A stretch of 64,000 bases of DNA from Candidatus Cloacimonetes bacterium 4572_55. Its GTDB lineage: Bacteria; 4572-55. Where the stretch lies: assembly GCA_002084765.1 (NCBI GenBank), contig NBMB01000019.1, positions 1-64,000 on the forward strand. The letters are read 5' to 3'. Position numbers and translations under genes: made by a program. The stretch's first letter is position 1, and every line of letters begins with the position of its first letter. The notes below the pieces were generated by a model. That model was not told the DNA's origin, did no database searches, and worked only from the letters and a program-made list of their open reading frames with translations. Positions 28,882-38,742 of the stretch are shown one piece after another.

Positions 28882-30807
28882 TTGCAGAGAGGCTATAGAC
28901 CAGGGATAGAGCGGATCGATAAAATCCAATTACCCGCTTTTTTGAGCGGATATATAATTTTCTGTTTTTTTTCACTCTTCGCTGGAGACGTCGGCTTGTA
29001 TAAACTCAATCGTCAACCTTTAGAAGAATTTTTTTTTCTACGGTTTTACTGGTCCCTGGTCTGCTACGGAATCGGAGCTGAGATTGTTCTTATCCCGGCT
29101 GGGATGTTCTATTATTATCTGACGACGTCTTTCACCGCCCTTCATCACGTTCAATTGATCACGCCAATTATTTTCGCCTTCCTCGCTAAGATGGTGTTGA
29201 TGGCTATGTTGATCCGATTTATGATACGCCATCTGCTCCCGATTTTGGATAAGAAAAATAAAAAACCACGGACTTCCGAAGCGATTCAGAATGCCTGGCT
29301 CGGCATCGTCAACTTTCCGGTTCGGTTTATTATCTTCAACTCGGCTATTTTTACGATGCTCCTGCTTATTTTGCCTCTTTCTATCCTGATCTATTTCAAA
29401 TACAGAATAATTGGAGAGGCATTCAAATTCCTGATAGCTGGGTCGATTACTTCTCTTTTATTAATAACTATTGAGTTTCTGATCTACGAATACGCGTTGG
29501 ATAATCTGCTTATTGCGTTTGAGCGGCAGTTTATGGAAAAAATCAACGCGCTGGATCCCAGAGCAAATCGTCTCAAAATCGTCTGGCGGTTTGTCTTTTT
29601 GAGTCTATTCATTATTACTTCATTGGCACTTTATATCGCTGCGATCAGTTATCAACGGACGGCTCATCTTTTCGATGATTCGGTCAACTTAAAATTTTCC
29701 TTGATCAGTCTGAAATTTGAATTGATCTTTGCATCAACCATTATCGGCGGAATATCTCTTTGCCTGATTTATATGATTACCTCGATCAGCACAGCCTCAT
29801 TACGCCATATCTCCGACCAAATGCACTCTGTCAAGCGCGGTATCTGGCATCTGGACTTGATCGGCGCGCATAAAAGCATCACAAGAGATGAGATTACGAA
29901 CCTGATCGCAATTTTTTATAATATGATGCAACAGTTGCAGAGGTTTATGGGCGAGGTGGAATCGGTGAGCGCAAATTGCGAAGAGACCGCGACAATGTTG
30001 GTTCGTATAACAGATGAGCAGGCAATCACTTATAATAAACAAGGGCAACTGATCTCCGGTCTGCATAGCCTACATGAAAGGCAGCGGAATTTATCCAAAA
30101 GGATCAGAAAATACACCGAAAATATACAAAACTATGCAGCGCGTATCTTTGGCGTCATGGGCGACGGCGGCGAAACTCTCGCCAAGATGTTAAAAAATGT
30201 GAAGATTATCGAGGAAAGAGTGAAGATCACCCGCGGTAGAATGGTGGAGTTGAACAACAAATTGCTAAAAATCGAAGACACGGTGGAGGATATCCGAAAC
30301 ATCGCCGCGCAAACCAAAATCATCGCTTTTAATGCTTCGATAGAGGCCTCGAATAAGACGGAAACAGATCGGCGATTCAATGTGATCTCGGAGGAGATAC
30401 GAAAATTGACTTTTCAGGCAATCGCTTCCGCTGATCAGATTGGCAAAGTGGTGGAGGATATCAAAAATTCGACTCGCATGGCGTTGGAATCGTCGGAACG
30501 GGAGATGCAGGCCGTGGAGCAGGAGGTCTTTTCCGTGCAAACCGCTAGGGATTCCTTAGGAAATATCCATCAAGCTATCGTCCAGATTGTCGAGTCGGTA
30601 GGGAAATTTAACGTATCGATCACGGCTCAAGATCAAGCAAGCGATGATGTGGCGGCACACATCGAAGAGATTCTCAATGTTAAGGGAAGCGTCGGTCATT
30701 GTAGGAAAAAAACCGTTTCATCCATCGAGGCAATCGCCAGGATAACGGAGAATATGAAAGAGATGCTGGCTTCTTTCGAGAAAAAAAGTAGGCAAGCCGA
30801 AGAGTAA
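28882..30807 (+). CDS. Divergent methyl-accepting chemotaxis-like protein 2
   Basis: 641 residues as written from a TTG start at 28882. The true start is uncertain because no ATG or GTG is well placed. It has the same plan as its neighbour: about six to seven membrane helices in the first about 300 residues, then coiled coil with a signalling tip at about 473-495 (IAAQTKIIAFNASIEASNKT), closer to the MCP consensus. It is 12 bases downstream of the first MCP-like gene. The pair may be co-receptors forming a mixed array with the CheA-like kinase. Confidence 0.82.
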   Translation: MQRGYRPGIERIDKIQLPAFLSGYIIFCFFSLFAGDVGLYKLNRQPLEEFFFLRFYWSLVCYGIGAEIVLIPAGMFYYYLTTSFTALHHVQLITPIIFAFLAKMVLMAMLIRFMIRHLLPILDKKNKKPRTSEAIQNAWLGIVNFPVRFIIFNSAIFTMLLLILPLSILIYFKYRIIGEAFKFLIAGSITSLLLITIEFLIYEYALDNLLIAFERQFMEKINALDPRANRLKIVWRFVFLSLFIITSLALYIAAISYQRTAHLFDDSVNLKFSLISLKFELIFASTIIGGISLCLIYMITSISTASLRHISDQMHSVKRGIWHLDLIGAHKSITRDEITNLIAIFYNMMQQLQRFMGEVESVSANCEETATMLVRITDEQAITYNKQGQLISGLHSLHERQRNLSKRIRKYTENIQNYAARIFGVMGDGGETLAKMLKNVKIIEERVKITRGRMVELNNKLLKIEDTVEDIRNIAAQTKIIAFNASIEASNKTETDRRFNVISEEIRKLTFQAIASADQIGKVVEDIKNSTRMALESSEREMQAVEQEVFSVQTARDSLGNIHQAIVQIVESVGKFNVSITAQDQASDDVAAHIEEILNVKGSVGHCRKKTVSSIEAIARITENMKEMLASFEKKSRQAEE

Positions 30808-30821
30808 TATCTAAAAATAAA

Positions 30822-30866
30822 CTCTTTAATTATCAATTATTAATCTGTGATAATCGGAAATAATCA
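30822..30866 (-). repeat. Spacer repeat copy
   Basis: Contains 'ctttaattatcaattattaa' followed by 'tctgtgataatcgg', an inverted degenerate copy of the dispersed repeat. It fills the gap between the second MCP-like gene and the lytic-transglycosylase-like gene. Confidence 0.75.
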
Positions 30867-30890
30867 AAAATTGGAACCGGGCGGGTCCCT

Positions 30891-32231
30891 ATGATTAAAA
30901 AAGAACGGCTCCCAGATGAAGCCATATTCGCATGGCGTACGATTCAGAAACAGTTTGCTTACCCGGTGAACGCGCTTGGCAAAAGGATCGATCCAGCAAA
31001 AAAATCTGCTGTCGCTCATTGGAAACGATATGGCATCGACCATTATCTGGACCGTAGTCTTGTGAAAAAATTTGAGGCGGATCTGAAAAGGAAAAAGAAA
31101 AAATTGATTATTTTTTCACAAGCGGTCACAATTCCGGCGATCGCTTTTCTTCTTTTCCTATTGGTTGCCTTTTCCGGATCTGTCAGGGACAGGGAGCCGA
31201 GATCAGATTCGGTTTATCCTTTATATAGCAGCTCTTATATCAGCAAATGTCAGAGTCTCAGCCGCGCGTATCTCACCGAAAATCTGATCTCTCCGTCTCC
31301 GGAAAAAGAAGACGCTACCGGATTGTGGCATTATCCCGCCCTGGCTTTGGTCAGCCGCTTGACAGGGCGAGAGTTGATCCTTTACGAAAGACATCAACCG
31401 TATCGCCGCACATTCAAAAATATCTCTGAAATGACCGGCTTGGATGGATATTACTTCGCGGCTTTGTTTCATGCCGAGTCCGACCTGCGTCATACTGTTC
31501 TCACTTCGAACGGAAAGGAGAAATTGCTTCGCTCTCCGATGAACGCGATCGGCGTCTCGCAGGTGACGCAAATCGCGTTGGATCATTTGAATCAGGAGAT
31601 CGATTTTTATCGGGAAGTGATCGCCAAACGGGAGCAGATTCGTCACTCGTACGCGATCACTGGAGACTTGGATTTTGTCGAAGAATTGGCAAAAGGAGTC
31701 GGTGCTCGGTTTATTATATCCGCCTTAGCGCAGTCCGCCAGCGCAACCAAAAGAGAGAACATTGATGAGGCTTCCGATCTTCCGGAGAAATATCGGCGGG
31801 ACCCGCTCCATCTCAACTTTCGAGGATTAACAAACTCCGAGGACCTCTGCGTCGAGATTTCCAGGCGTTTGGATATTTTACGGATATTGATCGGCGGGGA
31901 TCAGGTGGATATGGATCTGCTGACACAAGACGCATCTTATGCTATAAAAGTCGGAGCCGCATATTTTTATCTGGATTATATGACGCTACAAGCCGCTTTC
32001 CCACAATATGAGGAGGCGATTGTTCTGGAAATGGCGATCAATAGCTACAATGCAGGACGTGGGGGCATTTTGCGTTTGGTAGATCATCATGGCGATGGAT
32101 GGCGAAAATATCGTTACAAAGAGACCCAAATCCACTGGAATCGTTTCAATGCCGCGCTAAACTCCTTGAAAACGATTGAGCAAAAGCTGCGATTACCGGG
32201 TCAATCTGAAAATGTAGTTGCGAATGATTAG
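30891..32231 (+). CDS. Membrane-anchored lytic-transglycosylase-like protein
   Basis: 446 residues. A basic N-terminal about 70 residues and one membrane helix (about 72-94) precede a goose-type lysozyme/SLT-like domain: catalytic Glu candidate E196 (FHAESDLRHTV), NAIGVSQVTQIAL and INSYNAGRGGIL at about 395. The last two motifs are about 170 residues apart, more than in typical SLT domains, so there is an insertion of roughly 100 residues. It probably cleaves peptidoglycan in the periplasm. The position after the chemosensory genes could mean a link to a surface machine, but that is inference. Confidence 0.78.
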   Translation: MIKKERLPDEAIFAWRTIQKQFAYPVNALGKRIDPAKKSAVAHWKRYGIDHYLDRSLVKKFEADLKRKKKKLIIFSQAVTIPAIAFLLFLLVAFSGSVRDREPRSDSVYPLYSSSYISKCQSLSRAYLTENLISPSPEKEDATGLWHYPALALVSRLTGRELILYERHQPYRRTFKNISEMTGLDGYYFAALFHAESDLRHTVLTSNGKEKLLRSPMNAIGVSQVTQIALDHLNQEIDFYREVIAKREQIRHSYAITGDLDFVEELAKGVGARFIISALAQSASATKRENIDEASDLPEKYRRDPLHLNFRGLTNSEDLCVEISRRLDILRILIGGDQVDMDLLTQDASYAIKVGAAYFYLDYMTLQAAFPQYEEAIVLEMAINSYNAGRGGILRLVDHHGDGWRKYRYKETQIHWNRFNAALNSLKTIEQKLRLPGQSENVVAND

Positions 32232-32361
32232 GAATCACAATATATTATAGCTCTGCTTGTTTCTCACGGCTATCTGAATCTATACGGATGGCGGGGGAGT
32301 TGATCGGAGATTTTTTTGTTATAATTATTATTATTCTTAGAATGAACCAAAGGTAGTTTAC

Positions 32362-34584
32362 ATGGATCAGGAAACAATTTTAAAAGACTTGAATCCCCCA
32401 CAAAAAGAAGCTGTCGTCACATGGCAAGGTCCCTTGTTGATCTTAGCCGGAGCCGGTAGTGGGAAAACCCGGGCGCTCACCCATCGTATCGCCTATCTGA
32501 TTGCGGTTCAGAATATCGCTCCAAGGCAAATTTTGGCGGTCACATTCACCAACAGAGCTGCAAAAGAGATGCGGGCGCGGGTGGAAACACTGCTGGACGA
32601 TCATGCGAAAGGTATCATGCTCGGCACGTTTCACTCTTGCTGCTTGCGAATCCTCCGGCGTGAATGTCACCATATCGGCTTTAATAACGATTTTGTGATC
32701 TATGATACGGATGATCAATCTCGGATATTAAAATCGGTTCTGCAAGACCTGAAAATTAATGATCGAATTGTGACGCCTCGAATCGCGCAGAGTCGTATCT
32801 CAAGGGCAAAAAACAAATTGATAATACCGGAAAAATATCTCCAGTCCATAAAAGAGCCCTCCTTTCTCGACGAGCAGATCGTCAAGGTTTACAAAAAATA
32901 CCAAGAGGGGCTGCGGGCGAACGGAGCAATGGATTTTGACGACCTTATCGTCAATGCGATCGAGCTATTTGACCAGTTTCCGGAAGTTGCGGAGCATTAT
33001 CAAGATCGCTTTCGTTACGTTTTGGTAGACGAGTATCAAGATACCAACCACATGCAATATAAGCTGATCCGCCAACTGACGAAAAAATATCAGAATATCT
33101 GTTGCGTCGGAGACGACGATCAGTCGATATACGGATGGCGGGGAGCGGATATAAAAAATATTCTCAATTTTGAATCCGATTATCCCGAGGCAAAAATCAT
33201 CCGCTTGGAGCAAAATTATCGATCGACATCAAATATCCTAAAGGCGGCTTCCGCTGTTGTTCGGGTCAACCGGATGCGTAAAGTCAAGGAATTGTGGACA
33301 AAAAATCAAGACGGAAGTACGATTTCCGCGTTTGAGGCGCAAACGGAACGGGAAGAAGCGGATGAGATCGTCTCTCAGATCAAAAAAATTATGCAATTTC
33401 ATCCTGAGGTAAAGCTGAACGACTTTGCTATATTGTATCGCACAAACGCCCAATCTCGATCTTTAGAAAACGGGTTTCAACTTTCTCGCATCCCTTATAC
33501 GGTTGTCGGCGGCTTACGTTTTTATGAGCGGAAAGAGATCAAGGACGCTCTGGCTTACCTCCGACTCGTTACCAACACTGTCGAAGAGATGAGCCTACGC
33601 CGTATCATTAACGTCCCCAGAAGAGGGATTGGCAGCACCACGATCGAACGGCTTTCCAATTTTTCTAAGCTCAACAAATGCACAATGTATCAGGCTATGG
33701 AGAGATGCGACGAAATCGCCACGCTTTCATCGGGTCTTAAACGGAAAGTGATCAATTTTGTCGATATGATCGAGCGGTTTCAAGAAAAGAAAAAGCAGGT
33801 GCCGATGGATGATTTTGCCCAACATGTCTTGCAGGAAACTGGGTATTACGCCCATCTTAAATCGGAATATGGACCAGATCGGGAAGATCGCCTGGAGAAT
33901 ATCCAAGAACTCTTATCAGCTCTGAAAACGCATGAAGAGGAGGTGATTGATCCCTCTTTAGAAAACTTCTTGGCGGACGTCACGCTGGTCGCTGATGTGG
34001 ATCAATGGGACGATGACCAGGACTCTGTGACTCTGATGACCCTGCATAGCGCAAAAGGTTTGGAATTCAAGTATGTGTTTATTACCGGATTAGAGGAGGG
34101 ATTGCTCCCGCATTTCTCATCACTTGAGATACCGGAGCAGTTAGAGGAAGAGCGCCGTCTGTTTTATGTCGGCATAACACGCGCTCAAGAAAAGCTGTTC
34201 TTGACTCATGCCCTAAATCGAAATCGGTATGGAAACGAGTCTCTCCCTTCCACGCCCTCCCAGTTCATTAAAGAAATTCCCGAAGAGTTGATCGAGGAAT
34301 TAACTCGGACAACCCGCCGGAATAAACGCCGGACAAAGTTTTCCACTGTGGAATCTTCCGCAAGAAAAGTGGATATTGATCAATACGAACAAGAAGTCGA
34401 GGCTCCCGAAGACAACGATAGCATCGTACTCAAAGTGGGAGATCAAGTCCGGCATCCCAGCTGGGGAGTCGGCGAAATCTTGACCTGCAAGGGCAAAGGA
34501 GATCGGCAAAAAGTGACGGTTCGCTTTCATAATGGGATGCAAAAGAGATTGATGGTGAAATTCGCCAATTTGACTAAAGTCTAA
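32362..34584 (+). CDS. pcrA: ATP-dependent DNA helicase UvrD/PcrA
   Basis: The 740-residue SF1A helicase has all the expected motifs: Walker A AGAGSGKTRAL, VTFTNRAAKEM, DEYQDTN, GDDDQSIYGWRGAD, LEQNYRST, TLHSAKGLEFKYVF and VGITRAQEKL. The C-terminal about 60 residues (GDQVRHPSWGVGEIL) are the PcrA/UvrD Tudor-like tail that contacts RNA polymerase. It acts in repair and in removing stalled complexes. The ATG has AAAGG upstream. Confidence 0.97.
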   Translation: MDQETILKDLNPPQKEAVVTWQGPLLILAGAGSGKTRALTHRIAYLIAVQNIAPRQILAVTFTNRAAKEMRARVETLLDDHAKGIMLGTFHSCCLRILRRECHHIGFNNDFVIYDTDDQSRILKSVLQDLKINDRIVTPRIAQSRISRAKNKLIIPEKYLQSIKEPSFLDEQIVKVYKKYQEGLRANGAMDFDDLIVNAIELFDQFPEVAEHYQDRFRYVLVDEYQDTNHMQYKLIRQLTKKYQNICCVGDDDQSIYGWRGADIKNILNFESDYPEAKIIRLEQNYRSTSNILKAASAVVRVNRMRKVKELWTKNQDGSTISAFEAQTEREEADEIVSQIKKIMQFHPEVKLNDFAILYRTNAQSRSLENGFQLSRIPYTVVGGLRFYERKEIKDALAYLRLVTNTVEEMSLRRIINVPRRGIGSTTIERLSNFSKLNKCTMYQAMERCDEIATLSSGLKRKVINFVDMIERFQEKKKQVPMDDFAQHVLQETGYYAHLKSEYGPDREDRLENIQELLSALKTHEEEVIDPSLENFLADVTLVADVDQWDDDQDSVTLMTLHSAKGLEFKYVFITGLEEGLLPHFSSLEIPEQLEEERRLFYVGITRAQEKLFLTHALNRNRYGNESLPSTPSQFIKEIPEELIEELTRTTRRNKRRTKFSTVESSARKVDIDQYEQEVEAPEDNDSIVLKVGDQVRHPSWGVGEILTCKGKGDRQKVTVRFHNGMQKRLMVKFANLTKV

Positions 34585-34674
34585 GGTAATTTTCTCTTGA
34601 CTCTTGCCGATATGGAGTTTATATTCCGCACTTCAAAATGGCGAAAAGCTCTTATTACTAAGCGGAATGGGAGT

Positions 34675-34760
34675 GCGAGAGTGGCGGAACTGGTAGACGC
34701 GCTGGATTTAGGATCCAGTAGGTAATTCCTGTAGGGGTTCGAGTCCCCTCTCTCGCACCA
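34675..34760 (+). tRNA. tRNA-Leu (anticodon TAG)
   Basis: The 86-base class II tRNA has encoded CCA. The acceptor GCGAGAG pairs with CTCTCGC, the anticodon arm is CTGGA-TTTAGGA-TCCAG with TAG, there is a variable arm around 'taggtaattccta', and the T arm includes GGTTCGAGTCC. It reads CUA (and CUN) leucine codons. Confidence 0.96.
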
Positions 34761-34803
34761 TCTATATTCACTCAGAAAGTTCGGTTAATAGGTTTGTAGC
34801 ACC

Positions 34804-34837
34804 GGCTTTAGCCCCCGTCCATTGCGGCGGCTAAAGT
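34804..34837. repeat. Palindromic element
   Basis: The arms CTTTAGCC (34806-34813) and GGCTAAAG (34829-34836) form an 8-bp stem around a GC-rich loop. It looks like a dispersed REP-type palindrome rather than a terminator because no T-run follows. Confidence 0.5.
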
Positions 34838-34838
34838 C

Positions 34839-34869
34839 TCTCTTTGTAATCTGTGTAATCTGCGGATAG
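34839..34869 (-). repeat. Spacer repeat copy before tig
   Basis: 'gtaatctgtgtaatctgcgg' is the inverted core of the dispersed repeat, directly upstream of the trigger-factor start. Confidence 0.65.
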
Positions 34870-34891
34870 AATTTCATATTGAGAGGCTAAT

Positions 34892-36394
34892 TTGAAATAT
34901 TATATTGAAAACCAAACATCTTGTAAAATCACGATCTGTATAGAAATCGAATCCGATGAGATTGAAAAGGAAAAAAATCGTCTTTTTCGGAAATATGCCC
35001 GACAAATATCGATTCCAGGTTTTCGGAAAGGCAAAGCACCTTTGGGGATGATCAAAAGACGCATTGGAGATGAGATAGAGGAGGAGGCAATTAGCGCGCT
35101 TTTCAATAGTTCCTATGAAAATGCTACGAAAAAATTGGATGTGTGGGCAATCGGCGAACCCACCGTGAAAATTGAAAAATACGAACAGGGGAGTCCTTTA
35201 ATCTGCCGTGTTTATACGGACACAAAGTCTGTTTTTGAATTGAATAAATACAAGGGATACGACGTCAGAATGCCTGAACTGGTCGTCAATGAAGAACATG
35301 TAGAAATAAAATTGAAAGAAATCTCGAAAGATTTTTCCAAATTTGTCTCTGTAGAGGAGCCGGCGCAAGAGGGCGACCGAGTCATAGCGGAGTTTCTCCC
35401 GAAATCGAAAAATGAGACCGACGAGGATTTATCTCTCGATAAGAGATTATTGCTTGAATTTGTTTTAGAGGAAGATGGCGTACACGCTGAGTATTATGAT
35501 CTTTTGATCGGCTCCGAAGTAGCGAGCGATCTTGAATTTGAGATTGAATTTAGTAGTAAATTTGAAGAGTTCTGTGATCGCGATATGCTGGAAGAGCTTG
35601 ATCTTTGGGATGAAAGCATTCTATGCGAAGTGACAATTGTCGATATTAAACGTAAGATGGTTGTAGAATTAACCGATGACTTCGTTAGTGAAGAAATTGA
35701 GGGTGCTGAGACGGTCTTGGAGCTAAGAGAAGAAATAAAAACTAATACGAAATTAGGTTTTCAAAAAGGTGTGGAAAAAACGCTCTTCATAATGTTGATG
35801 TCAAAAATTCTTGATGATAACCCGTTTGATGTTTCCGAACATCTTGTAGAAAAATTTTTGGCGGAAGATGTAGAAAAGAAAAGGGATAACTCCGAATTTA
35901 TTGAGGATATTGAGAAGTATAAAGCCCAATTGTATCCACAAGTTATCAAACAACTCAAGATTTCTTTGATCCAAGACAAGTTGATCGATCTACTTGATGT
36001 AGAGATAACGAAAGAAGATGTCAAGCAAAAGATTCTTGGGGACCCCCATATATCCGAGATTCTCACTACCTATGAAAATTTAATGGGTGCTGAAAAGTAC
36101 CCCGAATTTTATGAGAATGTAAAAGACTCAGTTCGTTCTAACTTGAAATTCGACCGCTTGTTAAAAAAGCTGTTAGAGCTACAAACCATTGAGTTGGTAC
36201 CGGTCACGAGAGAGGATATTGAGGAAAAAGGAATCGATCCGGAAAGTTTGATCCGAATCGTTGATCCATCGGAAGAGAAAGTCTTGCAGCAAATAGTTCA
36301 TGCAGAGGACGAGCTGGACTCTCAGAAAACGGACGATGTTGACCAAGATATCCGAGAAGTGACTGATGTGCAAAGAGAAAATTTAGAGAGATGA
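34892..36394 (+). CDS. tig: Trigger factor (divergent)
   Basis: 500 residues. The N-terminal ribosome-binding domain carries the signature PGFRKGKAPLGMIKRRIGDEI. The central region (about 165-255) is where the FKBP-type PPIase domain should be, but its usual motifs are weak, so it is probably inactive or very diverged. A helical C-terminal chaperone domain and an acidic tail (about 460-500) follow. It starts with TTG, with GAGAGG 6 bases before it. Its position ahead of clpP-clpX is the classic arrangement. It binds nascent chains at the exit tunnel. Confidence 0.9.
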   Translation: MKYYIENQTSCKITICIEIESDEIEKEKNRLFRKYARQISIPGFRKGKAPLGMIKRRIGDEIEEEAISALFNSSYENATKKLDVWAIGEPTVKIEKYEQGSPLICRVYTDTKSVFELNKYKGYDVRMPELVVNEEHVEIKLKEISKDFSKFVSVEEPAQEGDRVIAEFLPKSKNETDEDLSLDKRLLLEFVLEEDGVHAEYYDLLIGSEVASDLEFEIEFSSKFEEFCDRDMLEELDLWDESILCEVTIVDIKRKMVVELTDDFVSEEIEGAETVLELREEIKTNTKLGFQKGVEKTLFIMLMSKILDDNPFDVSEHLVEKFLAEDVEKKRDNSEFIEDIEKYKAQLYPQVIKQLKISLIQDKLIDLLDVEITKEDVKQKILGDPHISEILTTYENLMGAEKYPEFYENVKDSVRSNLKFDRLLKKLLELQTIELVPVTREDIEEKGIDPESLIRIVDPSEEKVLQQIVHAEDELDSQKTDDVDQDIREVTDVQRENLER

Positions 36395-36444
36395 TAGAAA
36401 TCCGGCGATATTTATCGACGTATCACGCTGACCTTGATATAAAG

Positions 36445-36489
36445 ATGCCATCTTTTGCGGCGTAATCCCGTACCGGATGGCATTTTTTA
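36445..36489 (+). terminator. Rho-independent terminator after tig
   Basis: ATGCCATC (36445-36452) pairs with GATGGCAT (36476-36483) and is followed by a run of T to 36488. It separates tig from clpP. Confidence 0.8.
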
Positions 36490-36556
36490 TACCGAACCAC
36501 AAGACAATAAGAGCGTTTGAATCGCTCATAACACGATATGAACCAAGGAGTCAATC

Positions 36557-37138
36557 ATGTACTTAGTGCCGACCGTCATTGAGCAGACAAATCGGGGAGA
36601 GCGCGCTTTTGACATCTATTCCCGTTTATTAAAAGATCGGATTATTTTTTTGGGTGCTCCGATTGACGATGGGTTAGCCAATGTGGTTATTGCCCAGTTG
36701 TTATTTCTGGAATCGGAAGACCCGGAGAAAGATATTTTTCTCTATATTAATACCCCAGGCGGCCTGGTTTCCTCCGGATTTGCCGTGTACGATACCATGC
36801 AATTTATCAAGCCGGATATTTCGACCACATGCCTGGGAATGGCCGCGAGTATGGGTGCTTTTTTATTATCTGCCGGCACCAAAGGCAAACGAATGGCGTT
36901 GCCGAATTCAAAAGTCATTATGCACCAACCACTCGGAGGCGTGCGGGGACAAGCCAGCGATATTGAAATTCATGCTCGGGAAATCATAAAGACCCGTGAG
37001 CAGATGACAAGCCTCTTTGCACGTCATACCGGTCAATCCACGGAAAAAATCGCTAAGGATATTGAGCGAGATTTTTTCATGACATCGGACGAGGCGTTGG
37101 ATTATGGACTCATTGATCAAGTTATTGTAAAACATTGA
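36557..37138 (+). CDS. clpP: ATP-dependent Clp protease proteolytic subunit
   Basis: The 193-residue S14 peptidase is full length. The catalytic residues are visible: S98 in [10 protein letters not shown]123 in IMHQPLGG, and the Asp in the last third (DYGLIDQV region). It forms the tetradecameric proteolytic chamber and works with ClpX, encoded next. A strong AAGGAG lies 6 bases before the ATG. Confidence 0.98.
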   Translation: MYLVPTVIEQTNRGERAFDIYSRLLKDRIIFLGAPIDDGLANVVIAQLLFLESEDPEKDIFLYINTPGGLVSSGFAVYDTMQFIKPDISTTCLGMAASMGAFLLSAGTKGKRMALPNSKVIMHQPLGGVRGQASDIEIHAREIIKTREQMTSLFARHTGQSTEKIAKDIERDFFMTSDEALDYGLIDQVIVKH

Positions 37139-37174
37139 TCAGAGTTCCGACGTCGCATAGGACGCCGCATAGAT

Positions 37175-37198
37175 TGATAGGGATTTTTTCACCCTATC
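37175..37198 (+). other. Hairpin between clpP and clpX
   Basis: GATAGGG and CCCTATC form a perfect 7-bp stem around an AT-rich loop. No T-run follows, so it is more likely an mRNA processing or stability element than a full terminator. Confidence 0.4.
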
Positions 37199-37280
37199 CT
37201 GAATTTAATGCCATTAAGTTTTAAGAAGAAGTTGGTAACCAGTCTGTTTTTTATGCGTTTAAAAGATCGAGGAACGAAAA

Positions 37281-38531
37281 ATGAGACGTCGAAGAAATAC
37301 TGAACATACGCGCTGTTCTTTCTGTAATCGTCCACAAGAGGATGTAAAAAAACTTTTGTCCGGACCAGGAGTCTATATTTGTAATGAATGTGTGATGCAC
37401 TGCCATGAAATTTTGATGGAAGAGTTCGGGATGGAGATCGAGGAGACAGAAGGTCAAAAAATACCCATCCCGTCTGAAATTAAGGATCATATTGACAAAT
37501 ATGTCATCGGCCAAGAGTGGGCGAAAAAAGTGGTGTCGGTTGCGGTCTATAACCACTATAAACGTATCCAAACGAGTTCAGACGACGATGTCGAGCTGGA
37601 AAAAAGCAATATTATGCTGATCGGTCCCACAGGGACTGGAAAAACTCTGATTGCCCGGACATTGACGCGGCTTTTGGACGTCCCTTTTACGATCGTGGAC
37701 GCGACTGCCTTGACCGAAGCCGGTTACGTCGGCGACGATGTTGAGTCGATCCTGGTTCGCCTGTTGCAAGCCGCTGACTACAATGTCCAGAAGGCAGAGC
37801 AAGGCATTATTTATATCGATGAAATCGACAAGATAAGCCGACGCTCCGACAGTGCCTCCATCACACGGGACGTGTCAGGGGAAGGCGTCCAGCAGGCTCT
37901 GCTCAAAATTCTTGAGGGAACGGTTGCCAGCATTCCTCCGCAAGGTGGAAGGAAACATCCGCAGCAAAAATATGTCGATATTGATACACGCAACATCCTT
38001 TTTATCTGTGGCGGCGCGTTCGCTGATTTAGAAAAAATCATCAGCGATCGAATCGGTGAGAAAACAATAGGGTTTGCTTCTGACACGACCAATTTTGACA
38101 AAAAAGATCCTGACCAGATCCTCTCCCAAGTTGAGCCGGAGGACTTGCTTCGATTCGGCTTGATTCCAGAGTTGGTCGGACGGATTCCGGTTGTGACCGT
38201 GTTGCACAGGCTTGATAAAAAGGCGATGTTGGAAATCTTGACAGAACCAAAAAACGCTTTGGTTAAGCAATATAAAAAACATTTCAGCATGGAAGGCGTT
38301 TCGCTGAAATTCACGCAAGGCGCGTTGGAGACAATCGTCAAAAAAGTGCTCTCACAAAAAGGCGGCGCAAGAGGATTGCGGGCGATTATAGAAAAAAGCT
38401 TGCTAAATACAATGTTCGATCTGCCATCGCTGGAGGTGAAAGAGTGCCATATTACGCCGGATGTGATCACGAAAGGAGCTGACCCGATTTTTGTTCCTCT
38501 GAAAAAAGAATCGCTTAAAAAGGTCGCATAA
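37281..38531 (+). CDS. clpX: ATP-dependent Clp protease ATP-binding subunit ClpX
   Basis: 416 residues. The N-terminal C4 zinc finger (CSFCNRPQ ... CNECVMHC) binds adaptors and substrates. The AAA+ module has Walker [12 protein letters not shown], Walker [11 protein letters not shown], the pore loop GYVGDDVE and the IGF-type ClpP-docking loop (EKTIGFAS). It unfolds ssrA-tagged and other substrates for ClpP. GAGGA precedes the ATG. Confidence 0.98.
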   Translation: MRRRRNTEHTRCSFCNRPQEDVKKLLSGPGVYICNECVMHCHEILMEEFGMEIEETEGQKIPIPSEIKDHIDKYVIGQEWAKKVVSVAVYNHYKRIQTSSDDDVELEKSNIMLIGPTGTGKTLIARTLTRLLDVPFTIVDATALTEAGYVGDDVESILVRLLQAADYNVQKAEQGIIYIDEIDKISRRSDSASITRDVSGEGVQQALLKILEGTVASIPPQGGRKHPQQKYVDIDTRNILFICGGAFADLEKIISDRIGEKTIGFASDTTNFDKKDPDQILSQVEPEDLLRFGLIPELVGRIPVVTVLHRLDKKAMLEILTEPKNALVKQYKKHFSMEGVSLKFTQGALETIVKKVLSQKGGARGLRAIIEKSLLNTMFDLPSLEVKECHITPDVITKGADPIFVPLKKESLKKVA

Positions 38532-38548
38532 ATCGACGCTTCTCCATA

Positions 38549-38735
38549 ACCTGGATTATTCGTCATCACGGAAATCGATCCGCAGATTATCGCAGATTAA
38601 GAATTGATAATTAAAGAATTATATCTTTTTTGCCAAATTTTCTTCAGGAAAATTAAAAATCGAATCTAACCCATTAAATATCAAACATCTGAGACCTCTG
38701 GTTCCCCGAGGATTATGAATAATGCAGGGTAGAGA
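38549..38735 (+). repeat. Deleted copy of the dispersed repeat
   Basis: 38549-38650 matches the start of the array at 7130-7260 ('taacctggattattcgtcat', core, AT block). It then jumps, without the 'ttttgcgcgcatttcac' part, into a segment (38653-38729) almost identical to 161-238. It therefore looks like an internal-deletion derivative of the element at 1-240. It lies between clpX and the 3' end of a glycosyltransferase gene. Confidence 0.9.
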
Positions 38736-38742
38736 GTTATAT

